From Muribaculaceae bacterium Zag1 (GTDB lineage Bacteria; Bacteroidota; Bacteroidia; Bacteroidales; Muribaculaceae), in NCBI GenBank assembly GCA_002633115.1, contig NWBJ01000136.1, forward strand, positions 51,530 through 115,529: a stretch of 64,000 nt of DNA, given 5' to 3'. A program made the translations under genes and the position numbers. The notes below the pieces were generated by a model, which was not told the DNA's origin, ran no database searches, and worked only from the letters and a program-made list of their open reading frames with translations. Shown one piece after another: positions 7,544 through 15,631 of this stretch (position 1 is its first letter; every line of letters starts with the position of its first letter).

Positions 7544-8893
7544 CTATTCTTCGAATTTTACACTGGGCAACATAAAGCCCAGATAGAGAGGGAGGGTAAG
7601 CATGGGGCCTTCTTGACCGATGTTGTAATCGCCGAGCTTGATGGCGTGACGCACATGGTACTTTTCAGGATGCTTGAGGATAGTCTTGGCGCTCTTGGCG
7701 TTGCCGGTCTGCGCTTTGCACTCAACCAATACGCATTCGCCCTGGATTCTCAACAAGAAATCCACCTCCAAGCCTGTTTCCTTATGATAGTAGTATAGCT
7801 TCTTTCCGCTTTTGCCAAGGAAGTCTGCCATAAGATTTTCGAAGATTGCACCTTTATAGGTGTGTAGGTTACCCATGAGAATATCAGCCTGGGTTTCATC
7901 CTCAAGCATGCTGATCAGCAACCCAATGTCGGCCATGTACACTTTATATTCCGAATCGATGGCATTTCCATCAAGGGGCAATTCTGTGATGCTGACATTG
8001 TAGGCACGCCTAATTATAGCGGCATCTTCAATCCACTGCACAGCCCCTGCGTAGCGAGCAGAGGTTGCTCCCGTGCGCACGATTGAGTACTGAAATTTCT
8101 TATACTCGCGCCTCAATTGTTTTGGTATAGAATCAAAGCTTTCTCTAATCTTAGATTTGAGCTCCTTCGGGGCATACTTCAGCATATCGTCGCGATAACC
8201 ATTGACAATGCCGCGCTGCGCAAGCAACACCTGATTCATCTGCTTTGTGTCAAGATAAATGTTCACCGCTTCAGGCATGCCCCCCACTATGAGGTATCGC
8301 AGCAGAAGCTCCTTCATGCGCAAGTGGATGGGCGTGGGCACAGGGATTCTATTCTCCAAATTATGCCTAAGCAGCTGGAATACTTCCTCTGATATTCCAT
8401 TGGCCCATAAGAACTCTTCAAAGTCAAGCGGATACATATCTATTTGTGTCTCATACCCTATGGGGATGGAGACGGGCTTGTCTTCATTGTAACCTGAGAC
8501 ACCGAGCAACGAGCCCGTGGCGATGACATCGTATCTGCCATCAATGCAGAAAAACTTGAGGGCTGTGCGAGCTTGGGGACATTCCTGAATCTCATCGAGA
8601 ATGATGCATGTCCTGCCTGGCACAAAGCGCGTGTTTATATCCAACATTGTGGACAGATACATTATGATGTCATCGATTTTGAGAGACCCCTCGAAGGCTC
8701 GGCATAGCTCAGGCTGCTCTATGAAATTTATGCCTACCACATATTCGTAATTGGCCTCGGCGAATGCCGTTGCTGAGAAAGTCTTGCCGCACTGGCGGCA
8801 TCCCTTGATCACAAGAGGCTTGTGTTTGGGCGTCATTTTCCACTCTTTGAGAGTATCTTCTATCTTTCTTCTAAGCATATTGTTGCTAATCAA
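7544..8893 (-). CDS. AAA ATPase with C-terminal DUF4143 domain, second copy type
   Basis: 449 aa. Walker A GCRQCGKTF (about residues 30-38), Walker B CIILDEIQE (about 94-102), sensor strand VIATGSLLG, and a C-terminal DUF4143 domain with LEVDFLL...VLVECKA, a PD-(D/E)XK-like pattern. It has the same architecture as 303-1601 but is clearly diverged from it. Its promoter at 8989-9019 lies inside or above a three-copy 33-bp repeat array, so two repeat units are in the transcribed leader. It is convergent with no neighbour and flanked by pseudogenes on both sides. The biological role of this family is not established. Confidence 0.85.
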   Translation of the reverse strand: MISNNMLRRKIEDTLKEWKMTPKHKPLVIKGCRQCGKTFSATAFAEANYEYVVGINFIEQPELCRAFEGSLKIDDIIMYLSTMLDINTRFVPGRTCIILDEIQECPQARTALKFFCIDGRYDVIATGSLLGVSGYNEDKPVSIPIGYETQIDMYPLDFEEFLWANGISEEVFQLLRHNLENRIPVPTPIHLRMKELLLRYLIVGGMPEAVNIYLDTKQMNQVLLAQRGIVNGYRDDMLKYAPKELKSKIRESFDSIPKQLRREYKKFQYSIVRTGATSARYAGAVQWIEDAAIIRRAYNVSITELPLDGNAIDSEYKVYMADIGLLISMLEDETQADILMGNLHTYKGAIFENLMADFLGKSGKKLYYYHKETGLEVDFLLRIQGECVLVECKAQTGNAKSAKTILKHPEKYHVRHAIKLGDYNIGQEGPMLTLPLYLGFMLPSVKFEE

Positions 8894-8899
8894 TGGTTT

Positions 8900-8998
8900 G
8901 TCGATTTTCCAACCGACTTTTATGGTAATTATGTAGATTTTATAAGCGACTTTCAGGACCTATATGTCGATTTTCCAACCCACTTTTGCAAAGTTAGG
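8900..8998. repeat. Three-copy 33-bp repeat array before the second DUF4143 ATPase
   Basis: Units begin with GTCGATTTT/GTAGATTTT at 8900, 8933 and 8966, an exact 33-bp period. On the minus strand the best unit reads GTCGGTTGGAAAATCGAC, a 7-bp stem with a GGAA loop. The unit nearest the promoter contains the -7 box (8989-8996). Architecture parallels the 32-bp array at 155-242 although the sequences differ. Confidence 0.65.
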
Positions 8999-9019
8999 GA
9001 TAAATCGTGAATTCACAAA
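8989..9019 (-). promoter_or_regulatory. Promoter of the 7544-8893 ATPase
   Basis: On the minus strand TAACTTTG (8996-8989) lies 19 bp downstream of TTTG (9019-9016). The leader to the ATG at 8893 is about 90 nt and contains two repeat units. Confidence 0.65.
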
Positions 9020-9300
9020 ATCAATTTGACAATTTTTCAGATGTAAATAGCGAAACTTACCGCACCCAGTGCGGCTCACTCACCGAGGCCCAAATCGGAC
9101 TGCTCCGCGCCATCGCCAATGGCGAGCCTCAGCTCTCCTCTGCCGAGACCATCCGCAAATATCGCCTCAGAAGCTCCGCCGCTGTCAACAAAAACAGGCT
9201 CTCGCTCCGCAACTCCGACCTTATCGACAATTCCTCCAAGGAAGGCTGGGCCTTTCTTGACCCCATATTCAAGGCCTGGTTCCGCCAAAATTACCTGTAA
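9007..9300 (+). pseudogene. 3' fragment of an archaeal-type (ATPase_2) ATP-binding protein
   Basis: 97 codons from a GTG. From residue 24 on (SLTEAQIGLLRAIANGE...KYRLRSSAAVNKNR...FLDPIFKAWFRQ) it matches the C-terminal winged-helix end of ATPase_2 proteins, which are normally about 350-400 aa. The Walker motifs and the rest of the ATPase are absent. The first 23 codons look like unrelated sequence and overlap the divergent promoter of the 8893 gene. It ends exactly where palindrome copy B homology begins. A decayed remnant, probably not expressed as a functional protein. Confidence 0.65.
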
Positions 9301-9305
9301 AACAT

Positions 9306-9358
9306 CGTGAGTTGCGGCCAAATCGATTAATTTTTAATCGATTTGGCCGCAATTCACG
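9306..9358. repeat. Palindrome copy B
   Basis: CGTGAGTTGCGGCCAAATCG... pairs with its complement ending ...CAATTCACG: 25-bp arms with one mismatch around TTT. Near-identical to copy A (4185-4231). The spacer that follows (ggatttac-aactc) matches bases 25-45 of the window, so this copy belongs to the same composite unit as 1-145. Confidence 0.8.
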
Positions 9359-9403
9359 AAATTGAGAGTGATTTTCAAGGATTTACTAACTCCTTTTTTA
9401 TCT

Positions 9404-9462
9404 AACCAGATGGCGAGGAGCCATCGGGTCGGTTGGCTATTGCTGGCTCCTCCGTCAGCAGT
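9404..9462. repeat. M1 aminopeptidase 3'-end remnant with flipped hairpin loop
   Basis: 9404-9446 matches 48-90 (terminator hairpin GATGGC-GAGGA-GCCATC, stop codon and last codons of the M1 gene, minus orientation). At the CTGGC arm the sequence turns into CTCCTCCGTCAGCAG, the plus-orientation version found at 6670-6689. The intact form CTGGCGGAGGAGCCAG has the loop in the other direction, so the loop has been inverted. The intact Rpn gene follows at once. Confidence 0.7.
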
Positions 9463-10350
9463 TCAAAGGTCTTTTACTTCTTCGGAGGAGAGGCCGGTGT
9501 AGAGCATAATCTTTTCAATGGGCTCTCCGTTCTCTTTCATCATGCGGGCCATCTCTTTCTTGCTCTTCGCTTCGCCAAGAGCTTCGCCATGGGCCACGCC
9601 CTCAGCGTATGAGTCGTCGAGGGCTTCTTGCTCGTAGTAAACCGAGTCGAGGAAATCACGGTAGACCTTTTGCTCGGCCTTGGGCAGGGCGTCGTACTGG
9701 AGCCTGCTGCGCGCCTCGGGCAGCCCCGGCGCATCGTCGTCCTCGCCTATCTCGCCCGTCTTCAGGTAGTTCATCCACTGCTCCAGAGAGTTCTTGGTGA
9801 CTTTCTTGTAGTCAAATTTTCCCACCCTCACCAGGTAGTAGACCGGGAAAATGTCTTCCGAAGAGAGGGTGATGAGAGTGTCCTGCTCGGTCTTGCGCTT
9901 GAAAGTGAATGTGTCGTGGGTGTGCACGCCCTTGAGCACCGCCTGGCCCTTGTACAGATAGTCCTTGCCTTGGCCAAGGCCGAAATAAACAACCGATATT
10001 GTGTACACCTTGTGGATGTCCTTGTATGGATGGCCCAGGTCGACCTGCTCTTTCACGGTGTTGGCTGCCCCGAAGAGCATGCGCTCGATGAAGTCCATTT
10101 CCCTTATGGTCTGCACCTCGATTATCACCTTCTCGCCCTTGTCGTTGACCGCCCTTACGTCAACGCGGTTGAACTTCTGGTTGCTCTTCTCCTGGTTGCC
10201 CTCGCTCTCCTCAAGGCCAGTTATCTTCATGTTCTCGCCGGTGATGGCCGAGATAAAGCCCTCAAGGATAACAAAATTGGCCTTGTTGCGCAGTATGTGC
10301 TTGACCGCCCAGTCGAACCACACGTATTTCTTAACTTCTCTCTTAGCCAT
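9463..10350 (-). CDS. Rpn-family recombination-promoting nuclease (PD-(D/E)XK)
   Basis: 295 aa, full length for the PDDEXK_2/Rpn family. The N-terminus VKKYVWFDWAVKHILRN is typical. The nuclease core is RVDVRAVNDKGEKVIIEVQT (about residues 62-81), giving the D...ExQ/K catalytic pattern. The family includes E. coli RpnA-E, which cleave DNA and raise recA-independent recombination. The C-terminus has an acidic helix and a short GEAL/GEAK tandem stretch, then an LSSEEVKDL end. A promoter (TAATTTTG) lies 30 bp upstream. A 3' copy of this gene at 6690-7187 is fused to a PEGA gene. It may be active in reshuffling this locus; that is inference. Confidence 0.85.
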   Translation of the reverse strand: MAKREVKKYVWFDWAVKHILRNKANFVILEGFISAITGENMKITGLEESEGNQEKSNQKFNRVDVRAVNDKGEKVIIEVQTIREMDFIERMLFGAANTVKEQVDLGHPYKDIHKVYTISVVYFGLGQGKDYLYKGQAVLKGVHTHDTFTFKRKTEQDTLITLSSEDIFPVYYLVRVGKFDYKKVTKNSLEQWMNYLKTGEIGEDDDAPGLPEARSRLQYDALPKAEQKVYRDFLDSVYYEQEALDDSYAEGVAHGEALGEAKSKKEMARMMKENGEPIEKIMLYTGLSSEEVKDL

Positions 10351-10379
10351 AACTCAAACGCTTTAAATGGGTCACTTCG

Positions 10380-10387
10380 CAAAATTA
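10380..10387 (-). promoter_or_regulatory. Promoter -7 element of the Rpn gene
   Basis: Minus-strand TAATTTTG followed by CG, about 30 bp before the ATG at 10350. Confidence 0.55.
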
Positions 10388-10511
10388 CCAATTTTCCCCC
10401 ACAAATCCAAATCCCCATCGGAAATTGTTTCTGAGGTTAGAATAAACCACGTTTTCTAAACTCAACGCCCTCTTCTCTTCGACATAATAGTCCAAACATA
10501 TAAGTCAAGAA

Positions 10512-10538
10512 AACCCGAAGGCGAGAAGCCTTCGGGTT
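10512..10538 (-). terminator. Terminator of the M1 aminopeptidase operon
   Basis: AACCCGAAGGC-GAGAA-GCCTTCGGGTT, an 11-bp perfect stem, followed on the minus strand by TTTTCTT. It lies just after the M1 stop codon and is duplicated, in decayed form, at 48-75 and 9404-9430. Confidence 0.85.
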
Positions 10539-10544
10539 GGTTTG

Positions 10545-12896
10545 TTATTGCTGGCGGAGAATCCAGGACTCTTCGAGGAGTTTGCGGAGGAGGGGAGCGG
10601 GGAGGGTGGAGAGGGTTAGGTAATCATTGACGGCTTGGGCGGCTTGGGGGGAGGAGTGGCCAGAGAGGAGGGCGCGGAGCCATTGGGTGGGGAAGAAGAT
10701 GTCACCAGTGCGCTTTACCTCGGGGAGGAGCTCCAGGCCGAGGGGGAGGAAACGGTTGCTCTGCGGTTCGCGTGCCGGATGATTGAGCAGGGCAAGCATA
10801 GAGGCAGCCCATGGCTCGGTGCGGCGATTATTGGCATCCGCCAGGCTTAGCATCAGCGCATCCTGCTCATCAATCGATGGGGTGCAAGCTCGGCTCACAA
10901 AGTCAAACTCGGCGATGGCATCAGCATTGCTGAGACGCGCACGCTGCGCTGACAGAATCTCCTCAGTTTGCCCTGGCAGAATAATGGCCAAATGATAGGC
11001 CATAGCCATGAAATGGCGCTCGGTGAGCGACGGGTCAGAGCCATCCTGCCATATCGCAAAGATAGAATCCACCACTGACGGGGCCAGCGCATTGGTCGAC
11101 AGCCAGCGTACAGCCTTGGCGCGTTGCGCTGGCTCAGTGGCAGTAGCCTGCCATAGGGCTTCCTCAGCCTGGATGCGACCAGGGCCGCGCAATAATCCTA
11201 CCGATTTGGTGACCAAGTCCATAGGCATCAGTGCTGCGCTCTGGGACGAAAGTCCGCTAATCACATCAGATAACAATTGTGGCTCAGCCTTGCGGTCGCG
11301 ACACAGCGTCTCGTACAGGTTGCTCCAGGCAAGATAATGCTCGCGCTCTGAGTCAGTGGCATTGAGAGACTGGTCAATGCGCCTAAGCTTAGGCGAAAGT
11401 ATATGGCAAGCATAAGGCGCGCCAGCGATTGAATCAATAAATTGGGGAATCTCCGACCCACCGATTTGTTTGAAACTCTTCTCGCCCTTTACTGCGATGA
11501 CCGGCGCTCCGGCCTCATCGGCCCATACGTGACAGAACCCTTTGATATCCTTGCTGGGCGCATGGGCATCAAGGATATCAACCAAGTCGGACCATCGTGC
11601 ATTGCCATATTTGTAGCGCTGCAGATAGTCGCGCATGGCAGCGCGGAAAGCATCGCGACCCATCCGCTGCTCCACAGCGAGCATCATCATCGGGGCTTTG
11701 TCATATATTATATTGCCGTAAAGCAATCCAGCATCCTTAAGATTGACAAGCTCTTGACAGATAGGATGAGTGCCATCGGTGCGGTCGGTGTATAGGGCTG
11801 GAGTGCGATAAGTGCGCAAGAAATTGAGCGAAAGGGTCAAATCGTCGGGTGTATGGGCCATCGCCTTTTCAATTTTCTCGGCGAAATAATTAGCGAATAC
11901 CTCCTTGAGCCATACATCGTCGAACCACTGCATTGTCACGCAGTCGCCCCACCACAGATGGCTCACCTCGTGAGCGATTAGCTGTCGGCGATTGTGCAAT
12001 TCCTCCTCGGTAGGATTGGCTGGCAAGAAAATGCGCGAGGCATTAAGCTGTATGGCTCCGGGATGTTCCATGCCGCCAAACTGATACCCCGGCAGAAGCA
12101 CAAAGTTGACATTTGGGAAAGGGCACGGCATCCCGGTGTATGTCTCAATCCAACGGATGGCAAACTCAGCATCATCGGCCAAAGCGTCAATCTGTGCCAA
12201 ACGCTCAGGTTCGGTCTCGCGGCTATACACATTGATCAGCAAATCGTTGCGGGCAGCCAATGAATGAGTGTACTCTCCAGCTGCGAATGAGAATAGATAG
12301 GTGGGGATATGCTGCGCTGGCTCAAAGGTCACCACCTTGGTGCTGCGCCCCGAGCCGCACTCTTGGATGGGAGCTGGGCCCACTGCCTCCCAGTCGGCAG
12401 GGACTGTAAGAGTAAGCCTATACTCAGCCTTCAGGTCAGGCTGGTCAAAGCAGGGAAACACCGAGCGCGCTTTGTCGGGCACAAACAGCGTGTACATGTA
12501 ATCCTCGTTGCGATTGAGAGCATTGTCTGAGGATACAAACTTGACCGATATCGAGTTAGTCCCTACGCGCAGTGCATCCTCTGGGATAATGATATGCTCA
12601 TTTTGCCACTGCAACGGCCACGCTGAGCCATTGACAGTGATTATCGAATCCGCCTCCTCGCCGCAGTAATCAAGCTGCAACTCACCCAGGCCAGAGAGCG
12701 AGAATTCGAGCGTGAGAGCACCCTCGACTGGCTCGGCCAACTTTATAGGCACATTGAATGACAAGTCATAGACAACATCACTGATGCGTTGCGCCCTGTC
12801 TTGAGCCATCTCGCGCTCAACGCCCTCGATGGCTTCTGCACCATAAGTCCACAATCCTATGCAGCTCAGAGCGGCTGCCAACAGTATATTTTTCAT
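10545..12896 (-). CDS. Exported M1-family zinc aminopeptidase
   Basis: 783 aa with a signal peptide (residues 1-20, ending TYGAEA). The M1 signature is present: GGMEHPGA substrate-binding loop and HEVSHLWWGD (zinc ligands His, His, near residue 309), with the third ligand in the downstream WLKEVFANYF helix. The family removes N-terminal residues from peptides; here it acts in the periplasm or at the outer membrane. The C-terminal half is a long helical region. It is the last gene of the minus-strand operon and overlaps the upstream RyR gene by 4 bp (ATGA). Its 3' end has been copied several times into the neighbouring island. Confidence 0.9.
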   Translation of the reverse strand: MKNILLAAALSCIGLWTYGAEAIEGVEREMAQDRAQRISDVVYDLSFNVPIKLAEPVEGALTLEFSLSGLGELQLDYCGEEADSIITVNGSAWPLQWQNEHIIIPEDALRVGTNSISVKFVSSDNALNRNEDYMYTLFVPDKARSVFPCFDQPDLKAEYRLTLTVPADWEAVGPAPIQECGSGRSTKVVTFEPAQHIPTYLFSFAAGEYTHSLAARNDLLINVYSRETEPERLAQIDALADDAEFAIRWIETYTGMPCPFPNVNFVLLPGYQFGGMEHPGAIQLNASRIFLPANPTEEELHNRRQLIAHEVSHLWWGDCVTMQWFDDVWLKEVFANYFAEKIEKAMAHTPDDLTLSLNFLRTYRTPALYTDRTDGTHPICQELVNLKDAGLLYGNIIYDKAPMMMLAVEQRMGRDAFRAAMRDYLQRYKYGNARWSDLVDILDAHAPSKDIKGFCHVWADEAGAPVIAVKGEKSFKQIGGSEIPQFIDSIAGAPYACHILSPKLRRIDQSLNATDSEREHYLAWSNLYETLCRDRKAEPQLLSDVISGLSSQSAALMPMDLVTKSVGLLRGPGRIQAEEALWQATATEPAQRAKAVRWLSTNALAPSVVDSIFAIWQDGSDPSLTERHFMAMAYHLAIILPGQTEEILSAQRARLSNADAIAEFDFVSRACTPSIDEQDALMLSLADANNRRTEPWAASMLALLNHPAREPQSNRFLPLGLELLPEVKRTGDIFFPTQWLRALLSGHSSPQAAQAVNDYLTLSTLPAPLLRKLLEESWILRQQ

Positions 12897-15631
12897 TTTT
12901 CACTTTTCATTTTTGTTTCGCCTGTGGGCAACCCGGCGAGGTAAAGTCGCAGCGTGGTCTCCACCACGAGATAGTCAAACAGTTTGAAATCAGGATTGTA
13001 AGCGTAGCACGCTGGCTCATCTGGCGTAGGTACATAGACCGAAGCAAGAGATTCCTCGTCAAGCCCCTCCCAAGGTATCAAACAATTGTGCAGCTTGGTA
13101 AACTCATTGCAACCGTGCGCTTTGGCCTCGCCGTAGGGAGAATACCCCATCATCTCATGTGCGGCATTCCAACGAAGATGCTCGGTCTTGGCGAGGGTTG
13201 TCATCAGCTTCATCTCTGGGCTGTCGGGAGCCAAATCCTGATATGCCACCTTGCCTCCGTGATATAGGTCTCCACAGCGGCGCGAATCCAGATTCTTCAG
13301 AAACTTACAGGCAAAGTCATTGACATCGCCCATCTTTTGCTGCGCGAGAGTTCGTTCGAGCAAGCGCAGCTTTGTAGCGGCATGCAATGCGTTGGCCAAG
13401 TCTTGCGACTCAGAGCGGCGTAGCTTGCTCATATTCTTCCAAGTCGGCGAGGATTCCTCTGGCGGATTAATGATGAAGCGGACATTGCCGTCTTTGCTCT
13501 TGTCATACTCATGCGTCAACTCATCGGGCTTAAGCTTTCGGTAATACCCCATCAGGGTCAGTCGGCGTTGCTTCCAGTCGCCATTGTCAGACTCCCATCC
13601 CGGCTTTTGGCCCTCGCGATAGGTCTGGTAGTAGTCTATGGCCTGGCGTTGCAATCGGTCGTTGATGATCAGGTCGTAGGTGTAGATATCGGTCATCGAG
13701 CCGAAAGGCACAAGCACACGGTCGGCCGGAGCCGATGCGCCAAGCAGCATATTGTAATGGTCGGCTATGCTTTGCAGCAAAGCGGTGTTGGATTCGCCGT
13801 AGAGGCGCACATAGATCCTCAGCCCCTTGAGCGAAGCGCGTTTCCTCATACAGAGCTTCAACAACTCGATGCCGCAGTCCATATTGCGTTCGCTGTCACC
13901 AATGGCCACCACTGCGTAGTTGAGAGTTGGCGCAATCTTTTCGAGCAAATTATAATATTCTTGGCTGCCGGGAATATCCTTGAGCAGCTGGATATGCTCG
14001 GCTCCATCATTATTGGGTGAAAACACTGCCGGGGTAGAGGCGCGGAATTGCCCAGCGATATCATCCATCTCTTTGTCGATGGCGTAGGCGTAAAATGGAC
14101 TGCGCTTGGTCTCCTTATCATCGCTGCGGCTGTCGACAAAGGCGCTAAACTCATACAGAAAGCGCAGGGCATCCTGGCCCGTCTCGCCAAATCCAACTAT
14201 CAGGGCTGTGAAATCCGAGGCGGTAGTACCGGGCTTGTTGGGCGACAACTCAATCATATTGACCGGATGATGCTCGACATTCATTCTGAGCCAATCGATT
14301 GACAGGCGCGAATCATCAATCAGCTTAAGTGTGAGATTGGCCTTGGGCAGCGACTCCTCGAGCACACGCGATATGCTATCGGCGCGAGCCGAGTAGAAAA
14401 TCGTGGTCTCATATTCCTTGGCATCCATCGATGAGTCGTGGGCAAACTTAGTGGCCACTTTCACATTGTCCTGGCGGTCGGGACCAAGCAAGAATAGATA
14501 CAACTTGCTGCGGTTGTCCTTGCTGTCGGCATGGCCCAACTGCTCAAGCAGTTTGCCCACAGGCCTAAGACCCAAGCGCTCCCATATCGAACCCAGGGCA
14601 TCGGGCAGCTGAGCCACTGGCATATTGGCAACAGCGAGATAGGCGCCGGGGATAGCCTCGATGGCCTCGAATGTCTCGCGTCGATGGGTGAAGGCGTTGC
14701 CGATGGCCCCCATGCCGTCGGTCGATGATTCGCTGTTTGAGGCCAGGCTGTCGACAACGAATACTATGTTGGCTTTGGGGTCGCGCTTGTTGATGTCGCG
14801 AGCCAAAGCCGAGGAGGCTTGCGACAAGCCATAAAATATATACAGGTGATTATTGTCGGGGCGAATGCGCAGCGATTTAAGTCTGAGATATTGCTTTAGG
14901 CGGCTCACAAACAGGGCCACGAGCAAGAGGAAAGTCGATGCCGTTGCCGCCACTGTCAGGCCAGCTATCGCAGCGCGCATCACTGGCAATGCTCTGATGC
15001 TGTCAAACACATTGCCGTCAATGTTCATCACAAACATGCCCAAGGCGCACAGCGAGCCGCGCCAGTCGACCTCGGCACCGGTGGTGGCGCCCACGCTGAG
15101 GGCCATGCTGTAGACGAGCCATCCCCAAGCCCAAATCAGAGCCATCGAGCTGCACAGCAGCGCTGCGGGCGTTTGCGGAGTGCGGCGCGGGCCCAGCCAA
15201 CGCCACAAAGTGACGATGAAGGACAAGAGCGCCGTGTTGAGGGCAAAAATAGGCAGAGCGTTCCAAAAATCGCCGAGGCGGGGGTTATAGAAGGCAATAT
15301 CGGCCCCAAACAAAATGCAAGCAATCAGCACCAAGATGATGAATATAGTTTGGCCCTTGGAGCGCCCTAAGCTCCAAGCCATAGCGCGGAATCGACCGCT
15401 CAGATACAGGGCTAAGGCGATAAGCAGCCCTATGGCGTAAGGGTCGTCAAATCCGTTAGCTGCCGGACATTCGGCCCACACGGCCGAGGCTTGAATCATT
15501 TCGGGCGTGTCCGCGCCAATCCACAGCAGTGCAGTCAGCGCTGGCCATAATGGAGTGAATATCCACAGATAGCAGAACGCAGCTATCACAGTATCGGCGC
15601 AGATACGGAGAATGGTTTTAAGGTTTGGCAT
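12893..15631 (-). CDS. Multi-pass membrane protein with Rossmann-like and C-terminal RyR domains
   Basis: 912 aa. Residues 1-260 contain about six hydrophobic segments. Two nucleotide-binding-like regions follow: LYIFYGLSQASSALARDI (about 272-290) and ALIVGFGETGQDALRFL (about 480-496), the second a clear GxGxxG Rossmann/TrkA-N type strand-loop. Near the end, TEHLRWNAAHEMMGYSPYG and LHNCLIPWEGLDEE (about 815-860) match the RyR domain (EHxRWNA...PW). In prokaryotes RyR domains occur with TrkA-N and channel-like modules and are proposed to bind nucleotide-type ligands. It overlaps LAB_N by 14 bp upstream and M1 by 4 bp downstream. An ion channel or ligand-gated sensor is inferred; I know no assigned function. 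Confidence 0.75.
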   Translation of the reverse strand: MPNLKTILRICADTVIAAFCYLWIFTPLWPALTALLWIGADTPEMIQASAVWAECPAANGFDDPYAIGLLIALALYLSGRFRAMAWSLGRSKGQTIFIILVLIACILFGADIAFYNPRLGDFWNALPIFALNTALLSFIVTLWRWLGPRRTPQTPAALLCSSMALIWAWGWLVYSMALSVGATTGAEVDWRGSLCALGMFVMNIDGNVFDSIRALPVMRAAIAGLTVAATASTFLLLVALFVSRLKQYLRLKSLRIRPDNNHLYIFYGLSQASSALARDINKRDPKANIVFVVDSLASNSESSTDGMGAIGNAFTHRRETFEAIEAIPGAYLAVANMPVAQLPDALGSIWERLGLRPVGKLLEQLGHADSKDNRSKLYLFLLGPDRQDNVKVATKFAHDSSMDAKEYETTIFYSARADSISRVLEESLPKANLTLKLIDDSRLSIDWLRMNVEHHPVNMIELSPNKPGTTASDFTALIVGFGETGQDALRFLYEFSAFVDSRSDDKETKRSPFYAYAIDKEMDDIAGQFRASTPAVFSPNNDGAEHIQLLKDIPGSQEYYNLLEKIAPTLNYAVVAIGDSERNMDCGIELLKLCMRKRASLKGLRIYVRLYGESNTALLQSIADHYNMLLGASAPADRVLVPFGSMTDIYTYDLIINDRLQRQAIDYYQTYREGQKPGWESDNGDWKQRRLTLMGYYRKLKPDELTHEYDKSKDGNVRFIINPPEESSPTWKNMSKLRRSESQDLANALHAATKLRLLERTLAQQKMGDVNDFACKFLKNLDSRRCGDLYHGGKVAYQDLAPDSPEMKLMTTLAKTEHLRWNAAHEMMGYSPYGEAKAHGCNEFTKLHNCLIPWEGLDEESLASVYVPTPDEPACYAYNPDFKLFDYLVVETTLRLYLAGLPTGETKMKSEK

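Noticed and set aside
9628-10434. 268-aa plus-strand ORF (and its twin 6885-7472)
   Set aside because: It is the antisense shadow of the Rpn gene and of its copy; the minus frame carries the recognisable nuclease family.
13511-14020. 169-aa ORF antisense to the RyR protein gene
   Set aside because: Antisense shadow in GC-rich coding DNA with no domain.
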